A stretch of DNA of 36,967 nucleotides from Hysterium pulicare CBS 123377 (lineage: Eukaryota; Ascomycota; Dothideomycetes; Hysteriales; Hysteriaceae). A program made the translations under genes and the position numbers. Below, in pieces: positions 1-9,767 of the stretch. The stretch is from NCBI GenBank assembly GCA_000467715.1, contig AJFK01000132.1, forward strand, positions 1-36,967, in the 5' to 3' direction. The number at the start of each line of letters is the position of its first letter. Within the stretch, counting starts at the first letter, position 1. The notes below the pieces were generated by a model. That model saw only the letters and a program-made list of their open reading frames with translations. It was not told where the DNA came from and ran no database searches.

Positions 1-579
1 TCGCTGCAGGTACCTACGCAAGGCTGGTAAGTACACCGCTTTGTCCTATACTTCAAGTAAAGACTGAAGCGGTACCATCCTTTCCAGGCCGATTTATTCA
101 TTTTGTCGTCCTATCCTCTCGCATCTGTTCGACCAATTCCTGTCCTCGAGCAACATGAACATACCTGTGTTCTTTTGAGAAACTCTGAACCAAATTACTT
201 CAGTCGCTTCTGCACGAACTCTCTTTACATTGCTTTCGTCTTCACCTCCGCCTTTACCTTTCACTTTCACTTTCACTTCCACAGTTCATGTGTTAATCGC
301 TGCGTCAGTCTTTGCTTGGCGCGTACCCAGCTACTTCAACCTCACTTTGACGCGTTTTCAATCTTCATCTCTCCCTTCACCCACCTCGATTCTTCCATAT
401 TTCTTCGTTTTTTTGCGTTTTCACGCGCCTTTGGTCAGGATCAACTGATATTGCCTTCATAATCCTGTGATTCTGAAAGAAGGTTCTCTATTTCTCTCTT
501 CGCACTGGATGGCTCTGGATTCCTTGCTTTGGGTACCCGTCAGCGTTTGACCTACAAGTCCTTCGACAAGGTCATCTTT
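1..579. other. Upstream region of dim-2, no gene seen
   Basis: I see no convincing protein gene here. The stretch is pyrimidine-rich on the plus strand, as fungal promoters and leaders often are, and has three perfect copies of TTTCAC at 259-276. A 13-codon upstream reading frame (ATG at 509, TGA ending 550) lies in the likely leader of the methyltransferase. A strong-looking intron (GTATGT donor at 586, ACTAAT branch, acceptor ending 645) follows just downstream. The open frame at 103-462 has low-complexity F/S/H-rich content and no recognisable domain. Confidence 0.5.
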
Positions 580-660
580 ATGAAGGTATGTGCTTACAAT
601 GCAGTCCACTGAAGACTACATTCGATAATCAAATCACTAATTTAGCTCTGGTCTAGATCG

Positions 661-3600
661 ATGAGTAGAATGGATGGCTCAGACATAGAAGGGTTACCGC
701 CTCGTCGTAACTCACTAAAAAGTATCGTACCCTCGGCTCTTGAGTATCCCAGATCTCAATACCGAAATTGGGCGCCACCATTGGTATCGGTCAACGAGGT
801 GACCGCACTACAAGATCTGAAAGTGAGTTCATGTATGCTGCATGACCTGGACAACAACTAACAAACTCAGGAAGAGTGGAATCAGGCGCATAAGATTCCA
901 GGAACACACTATACAAAGGAACCCATAATCATTGACCTCGACTGCTTTTGCGTATACAGACCTCCAGAACACCGTTTGGAATACGAATTGACACCGCTAC
1001 ATCTCCTTAATTCCGCACTCGGTGTAAACCAACTACTTTTCGACGGAACTCTCTCGGTTGGAAACAGTCGAAGATATGTCCAAGCGGAGCCGTTTGCGGA
1101 GCTCAGTATCGAGGGTTATGACGAATGTTCAGAAGTCACACCTTCCTTCTCCATCTACATAAAATCTCTAGTTGCGCAAAATGATCAAACTCAAGATATA
1201 TGGTATCGCCTTCAAACACCTTCAGCCGAATACAACATCTACCACGAGCCATTTTTATGGATTGCTCAATTTGCAATACACTTCGTCCGATATTTGGTAT
1301 CTCACTCTAAAGTGCGTCTTCGCAATTTCAAGGAAGACTTTTACAAGTGGGCATCTCGTAAGCACAATGGTGATCCCGATTTTAGGAAATGGATGGAACT
1401 CTATGGTCGGACGGACTTTCGACATGCGGTTAATGCCTACGTTCAGTTTTTATATAAGGAGACACATAATGTCAATGACCGCTTAATCCATCAGCCGATT
1501 TGGGATGACTGTTACCACCAAGGGTCTGCCATAGAGGAACAGAAAATTGTCTCGAAAAAGACGATCACGACACCGTTTGTTCACGATTGCTTCAAGACAA
1601 TGTACTTCGCCGAATGCCTAGAAGCTGTGCGGCCCTCGACGGAAGTCGAACATTCGCGAAATCGACGTATGAAAGAACTGGGGTTTGCTTTCACTTCAAG
1701 ATCTCATTCAGAAGGAAAAGTCAACGCTGCCCGGAATGTTCGATCTTCTATATTCAATGGCAGGATGGACATCCAGGTCGGCGATGTCATAGGCGTGAAG
1801 CCTGATCAGACGACCAGCTGGAGGGGTTCCGGTGAGCTCTGGATCGCATACGTCCAACGAACGAAGCGAGCGAAAAATGGTGAACAACGTCTATGTGTTA
1901 TTTGGCTTTATCGACCGGAGGACACAACCATCTCAACAGCAAATTATCCCGTTCCGAAGGAGCTATTCTTGTCGGACAACTGCAATTGTGAAGACAGGCT
2001 AGAGGCTTCTGAAGTCGTTCAGAAATTCGAAGTTGATTGGCGCCCGGAAGATCTGAACACTGACAAAGACTTCTTGGTTCGTCAAAAGTATATCACTGGT
2101 GACGACAATGCTTTTGTTACACTTCAAGACGCGGATTTTTCGTGCCGGTGTGGTTCGAGAGCCGAGCCAAAAGAAAAACCCCTCCGAGATACCTACCAGC
2201 CGGGAGACTGTGTGTATATTCAAAAGGAGGAGAATGAAAATGATGAGGACAACGAAGAAACCGAAGAGGAAGGTTTCTTAGAGCCTGTGGTGATAGTCGG
2301 CATCATAGAGAACAGCACCAAAGTAACAGTCCGCCACCTTGGCCGTCTTGCCGCCCATAGATCTAGGGGGGCAAAGTTTGCTCCGAACGAATTAATCTGG
2401 ACAGAAGAATTTCACACTGTGAACTGCAACCAAATAGTCCGCAAATGTCATATACGCTTCTATTCCGCTCAGGATGCTTCGGACGGGAAAATCCCTACTC
2501 CGTACGATCGCGGGGGCACTGGCGACTGCTGGTATATTTCCAATAAACTCGTTGTTGACGGAAGTTCGCGAACATTAGAGGGCCTACACAAACCCTTTCC
2601 TGGCCCGCTGAATGAAGGCTTCGACCCATTGGACAGTTCGTCGTTCAAGCCTTTACGAGGTCTGAGCATGTTTTCGGGCGGCGGAAATCTCGACAGAGGG
2701 TTGGAAGAAGGTGGCATTGTCAAGTTCACGCACGTGGTGGATATCTCCGGCCCAGCGGTCCACACCCAATTAGCGAACTCGAATCACCACACCGAGATGC
2801 AGATTTTCATGGGCTCGGTGGATGACTACAATAGAGCAGTGATAGCCGGACATCAAATGATTGCATTTGCACGCATTGGGGACATCCAGTTTATCGCTGC
2901 AGGAAGCCCGTGTCCCGGCTTTTCGACATTGCAACGTGACTGGAAGAGCGCCCAGTCAAAGAAGAACGCGTCACATATTACTTCTTTCTGCTCAGCGGTG
3001 GATTTGTATCGTCCTCTCTACGCTATCCTCGAGAATGTGGTTACAATGGCCTGCATTCGGGATGGGAAAGAAAACGTATTCTCGCAGTTGATTGCATGCC
3101 TCGTCGGCATGGGATACCAGGTTCAGCAACACTTAGGTGATGCTTGGTCTCACGGAAGTTTCCAACAGAGATCCAGACTTTTTATTTCCATTACTGCTCC
3201 AGGCTTAACACCTATGTCCGAACCATATCTGACTCACACCCATCCTACAACAAAACAGAAAGTAAAACTGGGTAGATCTATCGGAACCTTACCAAATGGT
3301 GAGAGATTCGGATGTAGATATGGTTATGCTACGCCTTTGAAATTTGTATCGGTGGAAGAAGGAACGAAAGACCTACCTGATATAGGATCAGCTTCAGTCC
3401 AGCTGTGTATCCCTTTCCCAGACCATAGGAATGTATCGAAACTCAGCTACAAGCACCGAACGCTCATCAAGGTCATCCCCACGGCTATTCCACCGTATTC
3501 AACAAAGCAAAATTACCACAAAGCTTGCAAAGAAGGTCTAGTCCCGGCCTCACTCCAGACATATAAGAAGGATCCAGGAAGATCTTGGCAAAGGTTACAT

Positions 3601-4317
3601 CCAAGAAAATTGGTACCAACCATAACGACTTCCCCAAGCCCTCAAGATGTTAGAGTTGGGAACATCCTCCACTGGACTCAACACCGAGTACTCACTATTC
3701 AAGATGCTCGAAGAGCTCAAGGGATTCCAGATCATGAAGTAATTATTGGAACCCCTATCGAGCAATGGAGGATTGTCGGAAACGCCGTCGACAGGTCCAC
3801 GTCATTAGCTCTGGGCTTGTCTTTCAGGTGGGCATATTTGGCCAACAATGATCACAGACCAGATATTCCAGCCGCGAGTATTTTGGATGAATCTGCAGTA
3901 TCTGCAAGACTGAAGAGGGTGACTAATCGTACTTCACAACTGATGGAGCAAGACAGTCAAAGAGATGGGGTGGAGGCAAAGACACATATAACCAAAACCA
4001 TCTCAGTCAAGAGAGATAGAACCGTACAGAAAACGCGGCATTCGGAGACCACTTTTGATAGACTGAGTGTCACATCAGAGACCACCGTTCGGACCACCTA
4101 CAATCGACAACATGCGAATTCGCCTAGCGAGCAGCAGTCGAGCATTCCAGTTCGTGGAAAGCCGCATCCCTTCAAGCGGCACATCGAAGTTATAGTCATA
4201 TCCGACGACGAGGACCCAGCACCCCGAAAGAAGACACGACATAGTGGTTTGGTTGCGGATCACATTCCCCGGGATTGGAGTAGACCCGTCGAAAAATCGT
4301 GGCGCCCGTCGAAATAG
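661..4317 (+). CDS. dim-2: DIM-2-type DNA (cytosine-5) methyltransferase
   Basis: Cytosine-5 DNA methyltransferase of the fungal DIM-2 class, a nuclear enzyme that in Neurospora is recruited to H3K9-methylated, repeat-rich chromatin through HP1. Exons 661-822 and 871-4317 give 1202 aa; the 48-nt intron has GTGAGT, a CTAAC branch and CAG. BAH-like modules lie at about residues 351-445 (YRPEDT, KELFLSDNCNCE) and 495-605 (PYDRGGTGDCWYI). The catalytic domain has motif I FSGGGNLDRG from 655, motif IV GSPCPGFS with catalytic Cys735, ENV at 775, QQRSR at 819 and GNAV from 1024. PCP in place of the usual PCQ is also what I recall in Neurospora DIM-2. The protein is shorter than Neurospora DIM-2 (about 1450 aa) at both ends. 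An in-frame ATG at 580, joined by an intron at 586-645, would add MKLWSRS; I chose 661 as the conservative start. The family is certain; only the start is open. Confidence 0.93.
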
Positions 4318-4320
4318 CAC

Positions 4321-4657
4321 GTTGCGTTTTGGTTATTAGAAACGGTTTCGGCATGAGGGGAATCTGGCGCATCTATTTTCTAATAGGAATTCCGTCAAGG
4401 ATTTCGCTGGTGTCCATCTACGCATTAGACGTCAGTAGTTGCGTCAACTTTTGCTTTTCTTCATGTTCGGTGGCCTAGCGTTGCGTACCGAAAGAGCATT
4501 GCATGAATGGGTGGCCAGTTCGTTAAATCATAAGCCCAGGCTGCTGTATTCATGTCGTTCAATCAAGGATACTTTGAGTTGAGCTTCATGATATCTAGTC
4601 TTGCATCTCCTATCTAGCTTCATAGTCCAAGGAATAGACTTAACCAGCCAACCTACC
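4321..4657. other. Convergent intergenic spacer
   Basis: Short spacer between the 3' ends of the methyltransferase (plus) and dihydroorotase (minus). It should hold both 3' untranslated regions. I see no gene or notable repeat in it. Confidence 0.5.
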
Positions 4658-6100
4658 TCACTTCCACTCCAAGCTCCAAGTCTTCTCCCCCCTTCGAAAC
4701 GGCACAACCTCAACCCCAACCCCCTCCTTCCTCAAAACACTCACAATCTCCTCCTCCTCCTTCTTCACCACAATCCTTTCTCGCCTCTCATCCCGCACCC
4801 CATAAAACCGCCGTCCAAACCCACCCAAAAACCCCTCCAGCTTCTCCCCCGTAACATCCCCCTCCCCAACCACCCCCCTCCTCACCCCCTCCTCCAACGC
4901 ATCAAACACAAGCTGCGTAGCATAAGGCTGGCTAAACACCCCCGCCGCAATCCTCTCCCCACCCCTCTTCTCCCCACTAGGATGCGGCGCCGAATCCGAG
5001 CCGAAGAAAAACTTCCCCCCGTTCCCCTCCACCACAGCCCTCAACAGCGCGTCGCGATCCTCGGGCGTCTTGGCGACCGGTTTACAGAAGCAGAAGGGAT
5101 CGCCGGCCCAATCGTCTACCGTGATGCTTAAATGGTGCGCTGTGATGGTGCCCGCGACCGTGGGGCCGAGGGAGCGGACGCAGGCGATGGCGGCGGCGGT
5201 GGTGCAGTGTTCGAGGATTATGCGGAGGCGGGGGAAGAGGGTGTGCAGGGTGCGGAGGGTGGGGAGGAAGGCTTCTTCGGCGGATAGGACGGTGATTGTG
5301 TTTTTGGGGTTGGAAGAGGACGGGGGCAGTTCGCCGTGCAGGTTTAGGATTAGGTTTTGGCGCTCCATTTCGGCGAAGATGGGGTAGAAGGGTTCGTAGG
5401 TGAGGACGCCGGAGGAGGAGTTCTGGGGGGTTTGTTGGTAAAGGGTAGGGAGTGAGGGAGGGAGAAGGAGGTTTTTGGAAGGGAAAGGAAGGGGAGCAGG
5501 AGGGGGAGAGAAATTACTTACTGTTGTTACGCCTGCTGGGTAGGATTTCACGCCCGTGATGCCGGCTTTTTTAGCTTCTTTGATTATTTCTGGAGTCATG
5601 GATTCGTGGAGGTAAAGGGACATTAGGTAGTCGACGTTGGGCTCGATGGCTCGTAAGCGGTCGCGGTATGCGAGGCATTGTTGGACGGTTGTGATGGGCG
5701 GGACTAGGTTTGGCTATAGCATGCCAGTTAGAATAGATGAAAGCTTTGGCAGTGGGCAAGAAAGGCCGAGCATTTAGAGAAATGGTAGGATTCAAATAAA
5801 ACCGTATCATCTTAGTAGGGTTTGGAAACGATAGACGAAATGATAATAAAATAATGCAAAAAGGACTTGAATTCCTCAAACCAAGAGATGAAGAAACATA
5901 TCTTTGCTCTTGTAAAAATTTACCTCAAAAACCTGCAAGCAGCACAAAAATCTCTTCTATCTTACCATAACATACACCTGATTCACTCCCCCCCGTCGAA
6001 TCGTCGGCCCAACCAACTCCGCCATCTCCCCATCCCTCAAATGCACATGCGCGTCGAAAGTAGCCGGGAGCTCTAGCCCGTGGAATTTGGATAACACCAT
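4658..6100 (-). CDS. URA4: Dihydroorotase (homodimeric, yeast Ura4 type)
   Basis: Cytosolic zinc enzyme that interconverts carbamoyl-aspartate and dihydroorotate, step three of de novo pyrimidine synthesis. Three exons (6100-5966, 5713-5522, 5422-4658) encode 363 aa; yeast Ura4 is 364. Metal ligands visible: HVH at residues 18-20, the lysine expected to be carbamylated in KSYPAG (Lys101), NLHGE, EHCT and TAHH. GSDSAPHP is the catalytic aspartate loop. Splicing at GTAAGT (5521) turns an apparent insertion into VTTNSSSGV, which matches the yeast segment and removes a proline-rich stretch. Intron 1 (5714-5965) is long at 252 nt; intron 2 is 99 nt. ATG 6100 gives an N-terminus that matches the family. 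The 3' half has a strongly GC-skewed third codon position on the plus strand. Confidence 0.95.
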
Positions 6101-6707
6101 CTTTTTGCAACCGGAGTGGTCACGGTGGAAGGTTTTCTTGATTAAAACGATTGGGATTGGAATTAGGAAAAGAGTAGGTACTAGGGCGACCGATGATCGG
6201 CGATGGCTGACATCGGCCTTGGCATTCACGTTTCCCTTTTTGGTGGTTATTTGAGCTGGTCTGCCAGGCTTCAAAATACAAAAATGAGGGTAGTGGAGTA
6301 GTAGAGTAATGTACAGTCCTCGTCATACTAGGATCCGCTATATCTTCCATCGCCTGATGCGAGAAGGACACATACATCATTCATTCATCCATTCATTCGA
6401 ACAACCCCATAATTCTATACCTGAATTATATTCACCTAACGACAATCAAACACCCTCTCCTGCCTCCCACCCATCCCCTCCCCTCCTAAACCAAACCCAA
6501 CAAACCAAACCAAGCTCCGCTCGCCCTCGACGAAGAAATTTATCTACGGCAGAGACAAGACCAACTCATCTCACAGTCGGTTGAAAACCCCCGCCTAGTC
6601 TCCCATAGAAACCGATGAATAAACGAGCGCAAAGAGAAAACCATGAACCCGCTGAATGCATGCATGCCATAAACTACACAAAAACATCATAACAGAGAAA
6701 AAGCTCG

Positions 6708-7208
6708 CTACATACTCCTCCCATCGGCCCCGTCCCGCAGTAACAAAAGGATGAGATGAGTTAGAAAGCCGAAAAACATGCATGCAAGCAAAGCAAAAGC
6801 TAAGAGAAAAGACGAAAAATTGAGGCAGAGAGACGCCCCCACAAGACCTCGTAGGCTCCAGAAGGTGGACGGTTGCGCTGGTTCTGGAAGAGGAGGAAGC
6901 TGTAGCTGTTGGAGGTATTGGACCAAGATTCGCTCCTGTTTCAGAGAAGACCGTTGGGGAAACAGGACGGAAGTGTCTTGGGCTGGTGTGGAGGGGGTCA
7001 TGAGGGATAGATCAGGATAGCTTCGACCTAAAGTTGTTCTATTCTGTCCCCGTTGAAGGGGCTGCTGAGGATTTAGGGGGTTGTACAATGGGGAAAGGGC
7101 GGCCATGTGGATAGTGGCCATGTGGATAAGAGCCATGTGGATAAGGGCCCCGTGGATAAGGGCGGGGATAAACTTGTTCGTATGTCTGTCGAGGGGTTGA
7201 GTTGGCAA
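6708..7208 (-). CDS. Doubtful small membrane protein with IHMAL repeats
   Basis: Uninterrupted frame of 166 codons starting 86 bp after the Ariadne stop, on the same strand. I do not recognise the product. Near the N-terminus it reads through the 15-nt minisatellite as five-residue repeats (ALIHG, ALIHM, ALIHM, ATIHM). Near the C-terminus, at about residues 125-158, is a strongly hydrophobic leucine/phenylalanine-rich stretch that could be one membrane helix, followed by a short charged tail. It has no known domain, and the repeat may itself keep the frame open by chance. It could equally be 3' untranslated sequence of the Ariadne gene. Confidence 0.25.
   Translation of the reverse strand: MPTQPLDRHTNKFIPALIHGALIHMALIHMATIHMAALSPLYNPLNPQQPLQRGQNRTTLGRSYPDLSLMTPSTPAQDTSVLFPQRSSLKQERILVQYLQQLQLPPLPEPAQPSTFWSLRGLVGASLCLNFSSFLLAFALLACMFFGFLTHLILLLLRDGADGRSM
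7101..7160. repeat. 15-nt minisatellite, four copies
   Basis: Four head-to-tail copies of GGCCATGTGGATAAG or one- to three-base variants start at 7101, 7116, 7131 and 7146, and a degraded fifth follows. Because 15 is a multiple of three, the array reads as a five-residue repeat in the minus-strand frame. Confidence 0.9.
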
Positions 7209-7293
7209 TTTGAAAGAGCGACCGTCTAGTTCCGCTAATGTTTCTTAGTTTGCCTAAAAAGTAGTTAACTATGTGACACGGGGTGTTTAGAAT

Positions 7294-9012
7294 TTATGAC
7301 AACGGAACATTGAATTCCCAGTTGCCTATAACCAAATGTCAGTAAACCCTCTTCAGTCGATTAATGTTCACGGGAGGAGACCTACCAATCTTCAAGTTCT
7401 CCGCCGTATCATTTAACAAAATGATTCGCCTCTTGTTGCAATAAGCCGTCTTGTCCATCATCTCCACCTTCAGCCCTTGCAACTGATCGATCGGCTTCTC
7501 AAACATCTCGCTCAAGTTCTCCACAGCCATCTCCAGATCCTTCTGGTTATCCTCGAATATTTCCGTAAGATTGTTGCGCGCAAGGTAGTATGCGAAGGCG
7601 TATGTCCATTTTAGGGTCTGTCGACACTGTTGGAGAGCCTGCGATGCCGAGTCTAAGAACTGCACCTCAATCCAAGACATACCCGTAGTGACTTGTAGCT
7701 GTGTCATCTTCTTCTCCGTCTTGAGGTAGATGTCTTTGTCAAGCTTAGCCGATTGCTCATGGTTTGCGAAACGATTGTAGTAATGGAGGTATCGTTCCAG
7801 CGATTGTCGAGATCGTGCTTGCGCATCGCGAGCCTCTGACCCACTCTTCTCCTCAAATCTGTTGCAGTTGTACCAGCTCGTACCGTGCTCTGACCACACC
7901 CCCATGCACATCCAGCAGAACTCATGGCGACATTTCCTGCATGTCATATGGTTGCAGCCGCCGTTCTTCTCAATCGTCGAGTGGCACTTAGGGCACTCCT
8001 TTGTGTTTGCAGATATCCAGTTCGCGGTTTCCGAATCATCTTCACACTTCTTGAGCCATTTCTTGACTAAGGAACAGGGGGCGGGTTGGTGGTCATTGAG
8101 TGAACAGCCGAAGCAGAAGTAATGAAGACACTCGCAGCGTACGGTCGGGACGATTCTAGCCAAGTCCCTGTCTTTGACCCCGCATTCCACGGCGAATTTG
8201 CAGTCGGGGGCAGGACACCATCGTAGGTTTTCTCGGTCATCGACATAAGTGCGGGTAAGAAGGTCCTGATACCTGCAAGATTGTTAGTATGAGGGATATG
8301 ATCAGGAAAGCGAGGACAAATAACGCACCTCTCCTTCAAATCGTCTGTCACCAGTAGATCCAGTGTTGTGGTATCTACTATCCGATTGCAACCATCCCCG
8401 GGGCATCTTATCCTTGCCGCCTCGCCCTCATCCTTGATCTTGGTCACTAGGTAGTGTTGGTAACAGCCCACACAGAACCGGTGATCACACTTCATAGCAA
8501 ATGTGTCCATGCCAGGCTCGTCTTCGCAGCAAATGTCACATACGAAGCCCTTAACTTTCTCTAGTTTCGGGGGCTTGGTAGCGCTCTCGCCAAGACCAGC
8601 ACTCTCCAGAACCTCCTCTGTTCTATCCATGTATGATTCAATAAGTCGTTCTTTGTTCCATCGTGTATGCCTCAAAAGAATAGCGGTTGCCTCTGGGGGC
8701 TGGCCGAGGATGTTTGAAACTTCGGCGATCTGCCTGTCTTGTTGGCCCTGGATTTGTACGGGATCGTAAACCTTGAAGTCGACTTCGTAGGCCTGTTTTC
8801 CGGACTTTATGTCTTTATCCTGAGTGTCAAAGCCCACGTCATCTTGTTCCATGTCAAAGTCGGAATCTGTGTGACCCAAAAGTTAGCTGGAGCAGGTAGC
8901 AGCGAGCCTGGAAGTACACACCATCGCCATCAAGGCTGACATCACTATCTTCATCTCCCATAAACTCATCCTCGCTGCCCTGCGAGCTGTTGAACTCATC
9001 GTCGGAGTCCAT
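7294..9012 (-). CDS. Ariadne-type RBR E3 ubiquitin ligase
   Basis: RING-between-RING ubiquitin ligase of the Ariadne (human ARIH1) family; RBR ligases take ubiquitin from an E2 onto a RING2 cysteine and pass it to substrate. Four exons: 9012-8922, 8866-8329, 8272-7386 and 7325-7294, giving 515 aa. It opens with an acidic tail (MDSDDEFNSSQGSEDEF) like animal Ariadne. A UBA-like segment holds ILLRHTRWNKERLIE, and RING1 starts near Cys140 (CDICCEDEP, CDHRFCVGC). The IBR has WCPAPDC. RING2 has ECPKCHSTIEKNGGCNHMTC with Cys316 as the expected catalytic residue. The Ariadne domain follows, including MSWIEVQFL. The 32-nt last exon supplies NWEFNVPLS; without it the frame runs on into intron. Substrates cannot be inferred. 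Confidence 0.93.
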
Positions 9013-9767
9013 GCTTGTAGAGGCAATCGTCAGGGGAGTGGCCGGTAGAGCGGCTTTGACGGCGGTTCCGGGATGGTGTTTCTTTCTTGGACCGTCGAGA
9101 GCTTCAGGTGTGTCGAGCAGGTCCGATGATTTTCGTTTCCTCGTAAGAGGAGGCGTTGTGATCTCTCTTAAGCCAAGTCCCGTCTGTGATGACGAGACCA
9201 GGCTGCGAACGAAGAGTGTAGTAGGCGGACCGGTGTGTTAAGACCACGCGAGTAGGGTGATGCAGGCTAGCAGACGATAGCAATGGGGAAAAGAGAGTGG
9301 AAGGGTGTTTGCAGCATGCAAGTGTTGGTCAGCTGCAAAAGTGAGACAAGAGTCAGGCAGAAGCACGTCGAGTCGTTGGTGTCGTGGGGCTGCCAGAGAC
9401 GGCCAAGGTGACAGTTGCCTCTTGGCAACTGTCATCCCGCTTGGGCCCGCCTGCTTCCTTATCGGAAACGGGGAGAGGTCGATTGCAGGCACTCGCGGGA
9501 AGCCACATTCACCAGAAACAATGGTGCAAGTGCTATGCCACCCTTGTTTGTGTGTTTACTCATTCGTATAGTTGAAGCGTTTGGAAGGCCTTCGTTGGCA
9601 TATCATCTTATTCAAACAGCCCACCCAATCAGAGTCAGGAAGAAGTAATAACCATGCCCAGTTGTTGAAGGCAGATTGGACCCAGCTACTATCAAGATAT
9701 AGATATCCAGCTACTCTCTAGATATAGACATATATACATCCAGCTACCTATCCAGATCTTATCCAGA
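9013..9767. other. Intergenic region, no gene seen
   Basis: Promoter side of the Ariadne gene and 3' side of eIF2B epsilon. Short frames on both strands overlap one another and show no domain. An AT-rich stretch at about 9689-9765 repeats variants of GATATAGA and ATCCAGCTAC and is probably 3' untranslated sequence. Confidence 0.45.

Larger units (their letters stand above)
6101..7293. other. Intergenic region with one doubtful ORF
   Basis: Upstream region of dihydroorotase and downstream region of the Ariadne gene. It contains an imperfect CATT tetramer run at about 6378-6400, a 15-nt minisatellite at 7101-7160 and one minus-strand frame at 6708-7208, listed separately. Nothing else here looks coding. 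Confidence 0.45.

Noticed and set aside
103-462. 119-codon plus-strand frame upstream of DIM-2
   Set aside because: Low-complexity F/S/H composition from a pyrimidine-rich leader, with no domain and no start context.
2911-2919. PCP instead of PCQ in motif IV as a catalytic defect
   Set aside because: The catalytic cysteine is kept, and from memory Neurospora DIM-2 has the same GSPCPGFS, so it is typical of the family.
5423-5521. Proline-rich insertion in dihydroorotase
   Set aside because: It is a 99-nt intron with a GTAAGT donor and CAG acceptor; removing it restores the VTTN segment seen in yeast Ura4.
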